Source: an uncultured Isosphaeraceae bacterium (lineage in GTDB: Bacteria; Planctomycetota; Planctomycetia; Isosphaerales; Isosphaeraceae). Taken from it: DNA of 64,000 bases. The stretch covers positions 248,001-312,000 of the forward strand of contig CAMFLR010000005.1 in assembly GCA_945957605.1 (NCBI GenBank), read 5' to 3'. Position 1 is the first letter of the stretch, and each line of letters opens with the position of its first letter. A model generated the notes under the pieces. That model worked only from the letters and a program-made list of their open reading frames with translations, ran no database searches and had not been told where the DNA came from. Positions 1 through 8,779 of the stretch are shown piece by piece. A program made the position numbers and the translations under genes.

Positions 1-1314
1 CGCCACCACTTCGAGTCCCGGAATCGCCGCAGGGTTACCGTGGTACTCCCAGCCGATCAATCCCTGAATGCGATCGCCCGCCTTCACGCCTGTTCCTTCG
101 AACATCCAGTGATCGGGTTTGGTGACGATCCAGTCACCGCCGCCGTTCACGGGTTCGACATTGCGCGCACCCATCAACAGACCTTCATCGGGACCACGCT
201 CGGGGAACGGACCGTGATCGCGATGGCGATTCTTGGCGTAGTCGTTCTCAGCCCCGTAAGGACCGCCGCGGAACATGATCCGATTCGGCTGGCCATCGCT
301 CGACTCACGGTAAGGCGTCACCCAGCAGACCGCGTTTCCGGAGAGGAAGAGCAAATTCACACCGGCGTCGCGCATTTTTTCGACGCTATGAAACTGGCGG
401 ATATCCCAGTATTCATCATGGCCGACGCTGATGAACGCCTTGCATTTGAGGCCATGATCGGGTGTGAGCATGTCGCTATTTGTGCAATAGCTTACGTCAT
501 AGCCGTGCTGTTCGAGCCAGTATGCAAGTGGGAACTCAAACGGCAAGAATTCGCCCGAGCCGACGGTTAATGGATCATCGACCACGCCGTTGTGCTGAGC
601 CTCGCGGGCATAGGGGCGGTCGAAACTGACATCGGCCCAGGGGCCTTGCGTCCCCTTGGGATGCGTGTAAACCGAATAGTTATTGGGCCAGCGGTTGTAG
701 GCTTGCCAGGTGTTGTCGGAGCATTGAAATAAGATATCGGCGGGACGATCGTCGCGGACGATGAAAACGACATAACTCTGCCAGTAAGGTTCTTTCGACT
801 CATCAACAATCGTCGTCAGTCGTCCGAGATAGACACCGCTGGGCCAGTCGCTGGGAATCGTGATGGTGGTCGTTTTGTTCCAGTGGCATTCGTGGATGTT
901 TTTGAGACCAGGTTTGGGCGTCTCCTGCGTTTTGCCATCGAATGGGCCGAGCGTGGTCATCAACCGCGCACCTCGGCCGCCATAATATCCCATCCGAAAA
1001 ATCTCGACCCGAAACGGCCGCGCGGGGTCGCTCGATACGAACAGGTCAAGCGATTCTCCCGCCTTCACCGATTGCTTCGAGCAATACCCTTCGATATTCG
1101 GCGAGCGAAATCCGTCTTTATCGACTCGCACACGCGTCAGTTGCCAGTCGAGCGAGCCTTCGCGCTTGTTCTCGTCAACAATCAATGACGAAGCCGTTGG
1201 TTCGGCCGCCTGCACCGATTTCGTGGAACCGGTCCAGGCCAGAAAGGTCGAAGCGAGGCCGCCGGTCCATTGTAGAAACGACCGGCGATGCGGGCGTGTG
1301 ATTGGATCGTTCAT
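1..1314 (-). CDS. N,N-dimethylformamidase beta-subunit-like exported protein (partial)
   Basis: Open frame from ATG at 1314 to the window edge with no stop, so 438 residues are visible and the C-terminus is missing. The N-terminus has a twin-arginine signal (HRRSFLQWTGG) ending near AEPTAS. The middle has an Ig-like region with FRMGYYGGRGAR, then the block typical of the N,N-dimethylformamidase beta-subunit C-terminal domain family: YWLEQHGYDVSYCTNSD, SVGHDEYWD and LFLSGNAVCW. Family members include an iron amidohydrolase, but most exported homologues have no tested substrate, so amidase activity is inference. It follows the aldose epimerase gene by 51 bp on the same strand and may be the last gene of that run. 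The call of the domain is firm; the function is open. Confidence 0.8.
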   Translation of the reverse strand, partial: MNDPITRPHRRSFLQWTGGLASTFLAWTGSTKSVQAAEPTASSLIVDENKREGSLDWQLTRVRVDKDGFRSPNIEGYCSKQSVKAGESLDLFVSSDPARPFRVEIFRMGYYGGRGARLMTTLGPFDGKTQETPKPGLKNIHECHWNKTTTITIPSDWPSGVYLGRLTTIVDESKEPYWQSYVVFIVRDDRPADILFQCSDNTWQAYNRWPNNYSVYTHPKGTQGPWADVSFDRPYAREAQHNGVVDDPLTVGSGEFLPFEFPLAYWLEQHGYDVSYCTNSDMLTPDHGLKCKAFISVGHDEYWDIRQFHSVEKMRDAGVNLLFLSGNAVCWVTPYRESSDGQPNRIMFRGGPYGAENDYAKNRHRDHGPFPERGPDEGLLMGARNVEPVNGGGDWIVTKPDHWMFEGTGVKAGDRIQGLIGWEYHGNPAAIPGLEVVA

Positions 1315-1365
1315 CGCAATTCTCTCTTTCGTTGGAACGGCGAGCCTCGCTTCAGTCATCTGCAT

Positions 1366-2496
1366 TCACTCAGACGAGAACTTGTAGATCGTCGTCTGAG
1401 TGTACGTCTTGCCGGGTTCCAAAACGGTCGAGGGGAAGTTCTCGTGGTGGATCGAGTCGGGGAAGTGCTGAGTTTCCAGGCAGAAGCCTTGGTGCTTCTT
1501 GTAAACCGCGCCTTCTTTGCCCTTGTTTGATCCATCCAGGAAATTACCTGTATAGAATTGAACACCCGGCTCGGTGGTGAACACTTCCATGATGCGTCCG
1601 CTCTTGGGATCGCGCACCTTGGCAGCGAATGGAACCTTGGCGTCGCCGCCGCGGAGCACGAAGTTGTGGTCGTAGCCGACGGGATCGGCCTTGATCTTGT
1701 TGATGTCCTTGCCGATCGGCTTCGCGGTCGTGAAGTCGAGCGGCGTGTCCTTCACAGGGGCAAGTTCGCCGGTGGGAATCAGCGTGTCGTCGCCGGGCGT
1801 GTACTTGTCGGCGGCAAGAGTTAGCTCGTGGTCGAGCACGTTGCCTGAGGCCGGCCCGGCGAGGTTGAAATAGCTGTGCTGCGTAAGGTTGACGATCGTT
1901 TTCTTGTCGGTCGTCGCGGTGTAGTCGATCTTCAGCTCACCCTTGTCGGTCACGGTGTAGGTGACGGTCGCAGTGAGATTGCCCGGAAAACCTTCTTCGC
2001 CATCGGGGCTGGTGTAGGTCAGGCGGACGGCCGGGCCATCTTCCGACTTCACTTCCTCGGCCTTCCAAACGACCTTATCGAACCCCTTGAGTCCGCCGTG
2101 CAAGGTGTTCGGGCCGTTGTTCTTGGCGAGCTTGTATTCCTTGCCGTCGAGGGTGAATTCTCCCTTGGCGATGCGATTGGCGACGCGGCCGGCGATTGCG
2201 CCGAAGAAGGGATGGCCGGCGGTGTAGCTCTTGAGATCGTCGAAGCCGAGAACGACGTCGCCGATCTTGCCGTCACGATCGGGTGTGAGGATCTCGGTGA
2301 TGATGGCGCCGTAGGTGATGACCTTGACCGTCAGCTTGCCGTTGGTGAGGACATAAAGGTCGACGGTCTGGCCGTCGTCGGTCTTGCCGAACTCCATCTT
2401 TTTGATGCTCCCTGAAGCCATGTTGGCCGCGACCGGCGCACCGGCCGCGACAATGAATCCGAGTCCAAGTAATGCCGTGGCGACTTTCCATCGCAT
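1366..2496 (-). CDS. galM: Exported aldose 1-epimerase (galactose mutarotase)
   Basis: 376 residues. A Sec signal peptide (about residues 1-24, ending VAAN) precedes a complete GalM-type beta-sandwich. Family landmarks are present: the N-terminal TYGAIITEI strand, GRVANRIAKGEF, NTLHGG, NLTQHSYFNLAG with the catalytic histidine, and LETQHFPDS carrying the catalytic glutamate region. The enzyme interconverts alpha and beta anomers of aldoses; export suggests it acts on sugars released in the periplasm. It lies downstream of an SGNH esterase gene with a hairpin in the 140-bp gap and upstream of the dimethylformamidase-like gene, all on the minus strand. Confidence 0.92.
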   Translation of the reverse strand: MRWKVATALLGLGFIVAAGAPVAANMASGSIKKMEFGKTDDGQTVDLYVLTNGKLTVKVITYGAIITEILTPDRDGKIGDVVLGFDDLKSYTAGHPFFGAIAGRVANRIAKGEFTLDGKEYKLAKNNGPNTLHGGLKGFDKVVWKAEEVKSEDGPAVRLTYTSPDGEEGFPGNLTATVTYTVTDKGELKIDYTATTDKKTIVNLTQHSYFNLAGPASGNVLDHELTLAADKYTPGDDTLIPTGELAPVKDTPLDFTTAKPIGKDINKIKADPVGYDHNFVLRGGDAKVPFAAKVRDPKSGRIMEVFTTEPGVQFYTGNFLDGSNKGKEGAVYKKHQGFCLETQHFPDSIHHENFPSTVLEPGKTYTQTTIYKFSSE

Positions 2497-2568
2497 GACT
2501 GAAAACTCCTTGCCGCCAGCCTCGAAAATCTCATTCGCCGCACGACCCGCGCGAGCCGAAATCGAGAA

Positions 2569-2602
2569 AGGCGTGGGCCGCTAGAATACGGTTCCCACGC
2601 CT
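2569..2602 (-). terminator. Hairpin 3' of the SGNH gene, candidate terminator or operator
   Basis: Perfect 9-bp inverted repeat (AGGCGTGGG / CCCACGCCT) with a 16-nt loop in the 140-bp gap between the SGNH esterase stop and the epimerase start. Read on the minus strand, the second arm is followed by TTCTCG, a weak T-rich tail. It could end the upstream transcript or be a protein-binding site about 75 bp upstream of the epimerase start. Confidence 0.4.
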
Positions 2603-2636
2603 CGAACTCCACAGATCGCTCGCGATTTTCGCCCGG

Positions 2637-3839
2637 CTATTTCTTGCCCGGACCCAGAATCGCCCCCTCAATCGTCTCGGCCACAACCTCATGCCCGCGC
2701 TTGCTGAGATGCACGCGGTCATCGACAAACAGCGCGTTACGATCGTTTCCGGATGCAGTTTCGAACGCCGCGCGGGTATCGGCCAGGCCCGCATTCCTCG
2801 CTTTCGCCGCTCTTCGGCACGCATCCGACAATTGGTCCGTCCGCCCCCAGGCTGCCGCGGTCGGATTCGTGGTCAAAAGCAGGATGTCAGCCTTCCCCTT
2901 CGTCGCCCTCCGGACGCGATCAATCGCGTCGATGCACGCTCGTTCAAATTCCGGCCCACGCATTCCCGAATCGTAGTCGTTGCCACCGAAGAAGATCGTC
3001 ACTAGGTCGGGCGATGGCGTGGTTTCGAGCCATTTGGGGATCAAAACGACGTTCTGGCGAAGCTGTGTGCCGCCAATGGCAGGATTAACGATCGTCACTT
3101 CCGACTTGAATCGCGCATCGAGATTCGCCTTGAGCAAATCGACCCAGCACGTCGGGCGGTTGGCCCAGTGCCGCTTGTCGGTGAGCGAGTCGCCCATCGT
3201 TACGATTGTGATTGGCTTGCCTGCGCGAATCTTCGCCGCCACGCGCTCGAGCGGATTGCCCTTCGGCGTGAAGTCATTGTTTGCGCGAGTGATTGTCGGC
3301 TCGAGTTGTAATTCGTCGATTGTGAAACTAAGCGCAGGATAGTCGCCCCAATACCACCACTTACCAATCCAAACGGCCGTGATTTTCGATGGCGGATTAC
3401 CGTCGGGCGTTCCCAGAGGCTTCGCTCTCGGGCCGGGCAGAACGGGAATCATGTCCGACCATGCAACTTCGACTTTCGTCCATTCGGTCCCTTTGACGGG
3501 AAATGCGAAGTCATACCGCACGGCGTAATCGTCGTCGAAAATCATTTGCAAGCCGCCGACACCATCCTTGGCGTCACCCTTCACCCAGAACGAAAATCCG
3601 TCGGCGCGATCCCAGGCGGGCGTGCCGCGGATGTTGCTCGGGAAGAAAACATTCTGGTTGCCGTGATCGAACTGAAGCCGCGCGGCATTGCCGACCTTGC
3701 CAGGGACGATCGTCATCGTCCCCTTCGCTTTGGGAGCCTGGAAACGCGGCGGATCGAAATGGTCGAGGCTCAGCTCATCGGCCGCGTTCGCGATGGTCAT
3801 CGGCACGATCGCAAGCAGATATCGGAAAATCCGCATCAT
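2637..3839 (-). CDS. Exported SGNH/GDSL-family esterase with N-terminal beta-sandwich domain
   Basis: 400 residues with a signal peptide (about 1-19). Residues about 25-180 look like a carbohydrate-binding-like jelly roll, with alternating strands and Trp-rich stretches such as IGKWWYWGDY. Residues about 200-400 are an SGNH hydrolase: block I TMGDSLTD with the nucleophile serine, block III FFGGND, and block V DDRVHLSKRGH with the Asp/His pair. Such enzymes deacetylate polysaccharides or cleave esters; no substrate can be read here. It starts 3 nt after the stop of the alpha/beta hydrolase gene, so the two are almost certainly cotranscribed. Confidence 0.87.
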   Translation of the reverse strand: MMRIFRYLLAIVPMTIANAADELSLDHFDPPRFQAPKAKGTMTIVPGKVGNAARLQFDHGNQNVFFPSNIRGTPAWDRADGFSFWVKGDAKDGVGGLQMIFDDDYAVRYDFAFPVKGTEWTKVEVAWSDMIPVLPGPRAKPLGTPDGNPPSKITAVWIGKWWYWGDYPALSFTIDELQLEPTITRANNDFTPKGNPLERVAAKIRAGKPITIVTMGDSLTDKRHWANRPTCWVDLLKANLDARFKSEVTIVNPAIGGTQLRQNVVLIPKWLETTPSPDLVTIFFGGNDYDSGMRGPEFERACIDAIDRVRRATKGKADILLLTTNPTAAAWGRTDQLSDACRRAAKARNAGLADTRAAFETASGNDRNALFVDDRVHLSKRGHEVVAETIEGAILGPGKK

Positions 3840-3842
3840 GCC

Positions 3843-4766
3843 TCACTTCTTGCTCGCCGGTTTGAGGTAGGTATCGAACCAATCGGCAAACGTACTCATA
3901 TCAAGCGGTATCGTCGGCCAGCCGTGCCCTGCCCCCTTCTTGACGATCAGCTTGTTCGTAACGTTCGCCGCTTTAAGCTTCTCGATAAGCACTTCCGATT
4001 GCTGCAGCGGCACAAGCGTGTCGGCATCGCCGTGAATGATGAGCGTCGGCGGATCGTCGGGGCTCACGTGTGTGATCGGCGAGATTGCCTTGGTGATTTC
4101 GCGAAGGCGCGCGGGGTCGGTGATTGTTACCCAGAGGTTCGTGTTCTTGTCGAGCTCGCGATACTCGAACGCCGGCCGGAATTGCTTTTGATGGTCTTCG
4201 GCCCGAATCAACTCGCGGCCTGCACTGCCGAAATTGAGCAGGTCAGTCGGAGGGAAGAAGCAGGCGACGGCTTGAACTCGGCTGGATTCACGATCGGTCG
4301 GATCCTTGGCGTCAGCCTTTCCCTGTTCGCCCGCGAGGCCGATCATCAAGGAGAGATGGCCGCCCGCCGAGGCGCCGCAAATTCCCAGGCGGCTGGCGTC
4401 GATCGCATAATCCTTCGCGTGAAAACGTATGTAACGGATCGCGCGATTCATGTCAGCGACGATTTCGGTCACCGTGAACGCAGGCTGGCTGCCATGGACG
4501 ACCGTGAAGACGGTATAGCCGCGATTGACGAACGGCAGGACGAAGGCAGGATTGATCGCCTCGTGCGACGAAAAGAATCCGCCGCTCACCACCACAACGA
4601 CGCCTGCTCCGTTGGCGTCCTTCTTGGGGCGGAAAACGTCCATCGTGAGCGCGGTGCCGTATTTTCGGCCGTAAACGACGTCTTCCGTGCGAGTGAAAGG
4701 AAGATCATCGGCGAGCGCGGGAGCGCAGAAGACGAACAGCAGGCCGAGCGAAATCCATTTTTTCAT
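3843..4766 (-). CDS. Exported alpha/beta hydrolase (esterase family)
   Basis: 307 residues starting at MKKWISLGLLFVFC, a clear signal peptide cleaved near ALADD. The open frame continues far upstream, but that extension lacks domain character and crosses the DoxX-like gene, so the later ATG is chosen. Catalytic triad candidates: nucleophile elbow GASAGG, Asp in HGDADTLVP, His in GAGHGW. The oxyanion-type VVVSGGFFSS replaces the HGGG of hormone-sensitive-lipase-like esterases. Likely an ester hydrolase acting outside the cytoplasm. It lies 29 bp after the DoxX-like gene and 3 bp before the SGNH esterase gene, forming an operon with two predicted esterases. Confidence 0.88.
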   Translation of the reverse strand: MKKWISLGLLFVFCAPALADDLPFTRTEDVVYGRKYGTALTMDVFRPKKDANGAGVVVVVSGGFFSSHEAINPAFVLPFVNRGYTVFTVVHGSQPAFTVTEIVADMNRAIRYIRFHAKDYAIDASRLGICGASAGGHLSLMIGLAGEQGKADAKDPTDRESSRVQAVACFFPPTDLLNFGSAGRELIRAEDHQKQFRPAFEYRELDKNTNLWVTITDPARLREITKAISPITHVSPDDPPTLIIHGDADTLVPLQQSEVLIEKLKAANVTNKLIVKKGAGHGWPTIPLDMSTFADWFDTYLKPASKK

Positions 4767-4795
4767 GATGTGGCGTCCTGGTAGAGTTGAGAGAG

Positions 4796-5173
4796 TTACG
4801 TCCGGGTATAAGCGTAGGCCCAGGCGATGAGCACGCCTTGAAGCGGCAGACGCAGCAGGTGAAGAATCGGTGGCGCGGGGAGAAGTTCTTGGTGCTGGTA
4901 GAGATAGATATTCGCGGGAAAAATGGCGATCAGTAGCGCAATCAGCCCCCAGGCTGCGGCGTGTGACAATGACGGAATGAAGAGACAAACGCCGCCGATG
5001 ATTTCGAAGATTCCGCTGATGATGACCAGTTGGTAATGCCACGGCAGATACGGCGGCATGATCTTCATGAACAGTTGCGGCCGGATCAGATGCGTGGGGC
5101 CGGAAATCAGGAAAGGCGCGGCGAAAATCACCTTGCCGATCGTGTACCACGGCAGTTGGTTGAAGAAATTCAT
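4796..5173 (-). CDS. DoxX-like four-helix membrane protein
   Basis: 125 residues starting at MNFFNQLPWY; a GAGGG lies about 10 nt upstream of this ATG. Four hydrophobic segments are visible (around IGKVIFAAPFLISG, LVIISGIFEIIGGVCLF, AAWGLIALLIAIFPANIYL and LLRLPLQGVLIAWAYAYT). The layout and the GxFEIxGG segment match the DoxX/DoxD-like small membrane protein family, whose biochemical role is mostly unknown. It is the first gene of the minus-strand run and is divergent from the GH99-like gene. Longer upstream starts only add an unconvincing extension. Confidence 0.78.
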   Translation of the reverse strand: MNFFNQLPWYTIGKVIFAAPFLISGPTHLIRPQLFMKIMPPYLPWHYQLVIISGIFEIIGGVCLFIPSLSHAAAWGLIALLIAIFPANIYLYQHQELLPAPPILHLLRLPLQGVLIAWAYAYTRT

Positions 5174-5321
5174 CGAGCCCGGGCCCTCCGCGTTCGAGAC
5201 GACGCTTGATTCGTGTGGCGTGCAGCCCCACCCTATCGTCGCGAATGCACAAACCATACCATGACGGTCGATCTGCCCGCGACGATCTCGCCAGTTCGCT
5301 CCTAACGTGACCGAGGTGCCG

Positions 5322-7025
5322 ATGCGACTTGCACTCTCCTGCCCTGCGCTCCTTTTTATGCTCATCGCGCCTCTCTGGGTGCACGCCGAGACGATCGAGC
5401 TCAAACCTGTGTCCACCGCCGACGGCACCTTTGAACCGATCAAGGGCGAAGGCGTGAAAGGGACCAAGCTGGCCGATGGCAAGTATTCGCCTTACATTTA
5501 CTTCGTCGCGCCTCGTCCTTTGCCCGCGTTCAATGGGCCGATCTATATCGAGCTGACCTTTTGCGACCTCGGCCGTGGTCCGCTGAGCTTGCAATACAAC
5601 GCCAAGACGGCGAAGGACGATTATCACACCGCCGACGTCGCTTTTGGCCGCACTCTGGCGGATTCGGGCGCGGTTCGCACCGCCGTGTTCGAGCTGAAAG
5701 ACGCCGATTTCCGCCGTGCCCAGAATGGCGAGACCGACCTCCGAATTGGCCACGACGACCAGGCCGTGCCATTGCACATCCTCAAGGCCACCTATTCAAC
5801 CACACCGACGCCGCTGTTCGTCGAACGCAGCACCAAAGGATGGGTTGCACCGTACAAAGGGCCAACCCGCAATGATATCGACGCCAAAACGCTGACGGGC
5901 AAGGTGCTTTGCGGCTATCAGGGGTGGTTTCGTTGCCCCGGCGATGATTCAGAACGCGGCTGGGTGCACTGGAGCCGCAACGGCCAGCGGATTGCTCCAA
6001 ACACGCTCACGTTCGAGATGTGGCCCGACCTGACCGAGTTCACCGAAACCGAAAAGTTCCTCACGCATAACTTTACCCTGCCCGACGGCACCCCCGCGCA
6101 ACTCTTCAGCTCGGCCAATCAAAAAACGGTCGATCGCCATTTCGATTGGATGGTGAAATACGGTATCGATGGCGTGCTGGTTCAGCGCTTCGTCGGCGAA
6201 ACGCGTGACCCCGTCGAGGCCGCCCGAGTGCTCGGCTACGCCCGACGCGCCGCCAATCGTACCGGCCGCACGTTCGCGGTCGAATACGACATGAGCGGTG
6301 TGCGCGGCCCTCAGCTTCTGACGCGGATCAAGCAAGACTGGAACTGGCTCGTCAACGAGATGAAGATCACTGAGGATTCACGATATCTCCATCACAACGG
6401 CAAGCCGGTGCTGGCGATTTTCGGTTTTTACCCCGATCGCTTCGACGCGAAGATTGCTCATGAGATCATTGATTTCTTCCAGGAACCCGGCAAAACGCAG
6501 GCCGTGCTGATTGGCGGTTGCCCCTGGCAGTGGCGCAGCGAGAAGAATCCCGAATGGGCGCGGGCGTTTCGCCGGCTCGACGTGATGAAGCCCTGGAATG
6601 TGGGCAACACGATGAACACCGGCGGCAAGCGCGGAGCGTCGACTCGCACCTGGGAAGGCGATCTCGCCGACACGCGCAAGAACGGTCGCGAGTTGATGCC
6701 CGTGATCTATCCCGGCTTCAGTTGGGACAACCTTCAGCGCCTGCCTGCCGGTCGCTCGAACATCCCACGTCGCGGCGGCGAGTTTCTCTGGGAGCAGTTC
6801 GTCGCCGCGAAGAAGATGGGGATGAACATGGCTTTCGTTGCCATGTTCGACGAGGTCGACGAAGGGACGGCCATCTTCAAGGTGTCGAACAACCCGCCGA
6901 AAGAGGCGCGGTTTGTAACGCTGGATGGCCTGCCCAGCGACTGGTATCTCCGGCTCGTTGGCGAAGGGACGCGGCTGCTTCGCGGCGAACGTCCCCTCGT
7001 CGAGGCAATCCCGATCAAGCCGTGA
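5322..7025 (+). CDS. Exported glycoside hydrolase, GH99/GH71-like
   Basis: 567 residues from ATG at 5322, with GAGG 6-9 nt upstream and a signal peptide ending VHAE. Residues about 20-160 form a beta-rich domain of unknown type. From about residue 185 the sequence has the features of the GH71/GH99-like TIM-barrel group: KVLCGYQGWFRCPGDD, GWVHWSRNG, then MVKYGIDGVLVQRFVGE, FAVEYDMSG, NGKPVLAIFGFY and VIYPGFSWDN. GH99 members cleave alpha-mannosidic links, so an alpha-linked glycan is a reasonable guess, but the substrate is not shown. The gene is a single plus-strand unit between a divergent esterase operon and a convergent peptidase. Confidence 0.8.
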   Translation: MRLALSCPALLFMLIAPLWVHAETIELKPVSTADGTFEPIKGEGVKGTKLADGKYSPYIYFVAPRPLPAFNGPIYIELTFCDLGRGPLSLQYNAKTAKDDYHTADVAFGRTLADSGAVRTAVFELKDADFRRAQNGETDLRIGHDDQAVPLHILKATYSTTPTPLFVERSTKGWVAPYKGPTRNDIDAKTLTGKVLCGYQGWFRCPGDDSERGWVHWSRNGQRIAPNTLTFEMWPDLTEFTETEKFLTHNFTLPDGTPAQLFSSANQKTVDRHFDWMVKYGIDGVLVQRFVGETRDPVEAARVLGYARRAANRTGRTFAVEYDMSGVRGPQLLTRIKQDWNWLVNEMKITEDSRYLHHNGKPVLAIFGFYPDRFDAKIAHEIIDFFQEPGKTQAVLIGGCPWQWRSEKNPEWARAFRRLDVMKPWNVGNTMNTGGKRGASTRTWEGDLADTRKNGRELMPVIYPGFSWDNLQRLPAGRSNIPRRGGEFLWEQFVAAKKMGMNMAFVAMFDEVDEGTAIFKVSNNPPKEARFVTLDGLPSDWYLRLVGEGTRLLRGERPLVEAIPIKP

Positions 7026-7033
7026 GATAATGA

Positions 7034-8527
7034 TTACTTCGACAGGTCGTCAAGCAGCGCTTTGAGGAAGCCGTAAGACTTGGCGACCGAAGGAATCGAC
7101 ACCCGTTCCCCCGGCGCGTGGGCGCCTTTAATATTCGGGCCGAACGAGATGACGTCCATCGGTTCCGGTACCCGCGCCGCGATCACACCGCATTCGAGAC
7201 CGGCGTGAATCGCGGCGACTTCCGGATCGGCACCAAAAACCTTGGCGTAAACCCCCTTGGCCTTCTTGAGCAGATCCGAGTCGAGATTCACTTCCCAGCC
7301 GGGATAGCTGCCCAGCACCTCACCGACGCCCCCCGCCAGCCGCGCCATCGCCTTGATCGAGTTTGCCAGGTCGACCATGGCCGCATCGACCGACGACCGC
7401 AGGCTGCACTGGATTTCGACGTCGTTCCCCTTGGTCGTGACGATCGCCAAGTTGTTCGACGTTTCGACCAGGTTGGGCAAATCCTGGCTCATGAAGACGA
7501 TGCCCGAAGGAATTGCCTGAAGCAGGCCGATCAACCTGCGCGAATCCTCGGCCGAGAACGCTGTTGCGCCAGAGATCGTTAGCGGTGTGAGTGTGAAGAC
7601 GATCGACGGTTCGAGCTTGCGGTATTGCTCGGCCAGGGTGGCATGTGCGTCGTTGATCCGCTTTTCAAAATCGCCCTTCGCCTCGGGAGCGACCCAAACT
7701 TCGGCCGAGGCGAATCGTGCGATCGCGTTGTGCCTGTCGCCGCCGTTGATTTCGGCGATTCGAATCGGAGCTTTCTCGCTTGCCGCGTCGAGCAGGCGGG
7801 CCAGGGCTTTGTGGGCATTGAGCCGGTTCTTGTCGATCTCGGCCCCGGAGTGACCACCGCGAAGCTTGTCGAGTTCGACCTTGAAGCCGGCCCAGCCAGC
7901 CGGAACCGGCGTTCGCTCGTGCGTCCAGCGAATCCGCAGATCAGTCCCGCCCGCGCAGCCGACGTACAGAATATGATCATCCTCACTATCGAGGTTGAGC
8001 ATGATCCGTCCTTTGAGTAGCGCGGGGTCGACGTTCAAAGCGCCGGTCAGGCCGGTCTCTTCGTCAACCGTCATCAGCAGTTCGAGCGGACCGTGCTGCG
8101 CCGATTTGTCTTCGGCGACGGCACACATCATGGCGATGGCGATGCCGTTATCGGCGCCCAGGGTTGTGTAATCGGCCTCGATGTATTCGCCATCGTCGTA
8201 TTGCTTGCGTATGAGGTGCAGCTTTCCCGTGGCGGCGTCGTATCCCGGCGGAATCGACTTGGCGTTCGATACGACCATGTCGATATGTCCCTGCAACACG
8301 ACGACGGGTGCGGATTCGCGTCCGGGCGAAGCAGGCACGCGAACGCAAAGGTTCTTCGTTGTGTCTAGGGAACAGGTGAAGCCGAGTTTTTTCGCCCAGG
8401 CCTGAAGCTCGGCCGAAATCGCCTCTTCCTTGCCGGAAGGTCGGCCGATGGTTGTGATCGTGTGGAAGTGGTTCCAAACGCCTTTGGGCTCGATTCCCGC
8501 GAAAATGGCCGCGTTTTCACCCTGCAT
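7034..8527 (-). CDS. pepD: Aminoacyl-histidine dipeptidase (PepD/PepX-type M20 peptidase)
   Basis: 497 residues from MQGENAAIF at 8527; the longer frame adds an atypical Arg-rich N-terminus. There is no signal peptide, so it is cytoplasmic. M20 metal-site motifs are all visible: VLQGHIDMV (His, Asp), LGADNGIAIA (bridging Asp), VDEETGLTGA (catalytic Glu and ligand Glu), NLDSED (Asp) and HAGLECG near the C-terminus (His). The length and the RGGHSG segment of the lid domain fit PepD dipeptidases, which hydrolyse dipeptides such as carnosine-like Xaa-His. It is convergent with the GH99-like gene (8 bp between stops) and divergent from the Hsp70 gene. Confidence 0.93.
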   Translation of the reverse strand: MQGENAAIFAGIEPKGVWNHFHTITTIGRPSGKEEAISAELQAWAKKLGFTCSLDTTKNLCVRVPASPGRESAPVVVLQGHIDMVVSNAKSIPPGYDAATGKLHLIRKQYDDGEYIEADYTTLGADNGIAIAMMCAVAEDKSAQHGPLELLMTVDEETGLTGALNVDPALLKGRIMLNLDSEDDHILYVGCAGGTDLRIRWTHERTPVPAGWAGFKVELDKLRGGHSGAEIDKNRLNAHKALARLLDAASEKAPIRIAEINGGDRHNAIARFASAEVWVAPEAKGDFEKRINDAHATLAEQYRKLEPSIVFTLTPLTISGATAFSAEDSRRLIGLLQAIPSGIVFMSQDLPNLVETSNNLAIVTTKGNDVEIQCSLRSSVDAAMVDLANSIKAMARLAGGVGEVLGSYPGWEVNLDSDLLKKAKGVYAKVFGADPEVAAIHAGLECGVIAARVPEPMDVISFGPNIKGAHAPGERVSIPSVAKSYGFLKALLDDLSK

Positions 8528-8718
8528 GAGTCGCCTCGTCGCCTGTTGATCCGTGGAGCGGCCCCGATACCGATTGTGAAGGCCGGGCAATCCGCCTCAT
8601 GATAGCCGTTTCAATGAATCGACGCACCAGTCGAGCCACGTGGCGGCACGGCAACAATTGATGAGTGATTTCGTGGAAATGCGTCGACCGCAACGGTATC
8701 TTTGAACAGTCGCGCCAG

Positions 8719-8739
8719 GCGTGCGCCGTTTTTGCACGC
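8719..8739 (+). promoter_or_regulatory. Inverted repeat with 9-nt spacer upstream of the Hsp70 gene
   Basis: GCGTGC and GCACGC arms separated by exactly 9 nt, about 40 nt upstream of the Hsp70 start. A second small repeat (CCAGT / ACTGG) follows at about 8744-8758. The spacing recalls the HrcA-binding CIRCE element, but the arm sequence does not match its consensus, so this is only a candidate 5'-leader hairpin or operator. Confidence 0.25.
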
Positions 8740-8779
8740 TGGGCCAGTTTGCCACTGGGAAACCTCAGGGATCGTATGT

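Noticed and set aside
3546..4784. 412-codon plus-strand open frame
   Set aside because: Runs antisense to the SGNH and alpha/beta hydrolase genes, which have clear family motifs.
4767..5777. N-terminal extension of the alpha/beta hydrolase frame
   Set aside because: Crosses the DoxX-like gene, has no domain character; a signal peptide follows at 4766.
8719..8739. CIRCE heat-shock operator
   Set aside because: Only the 9-nt spacing agrees; arms do not match TTAGCACTC/GAGTGCTAA.
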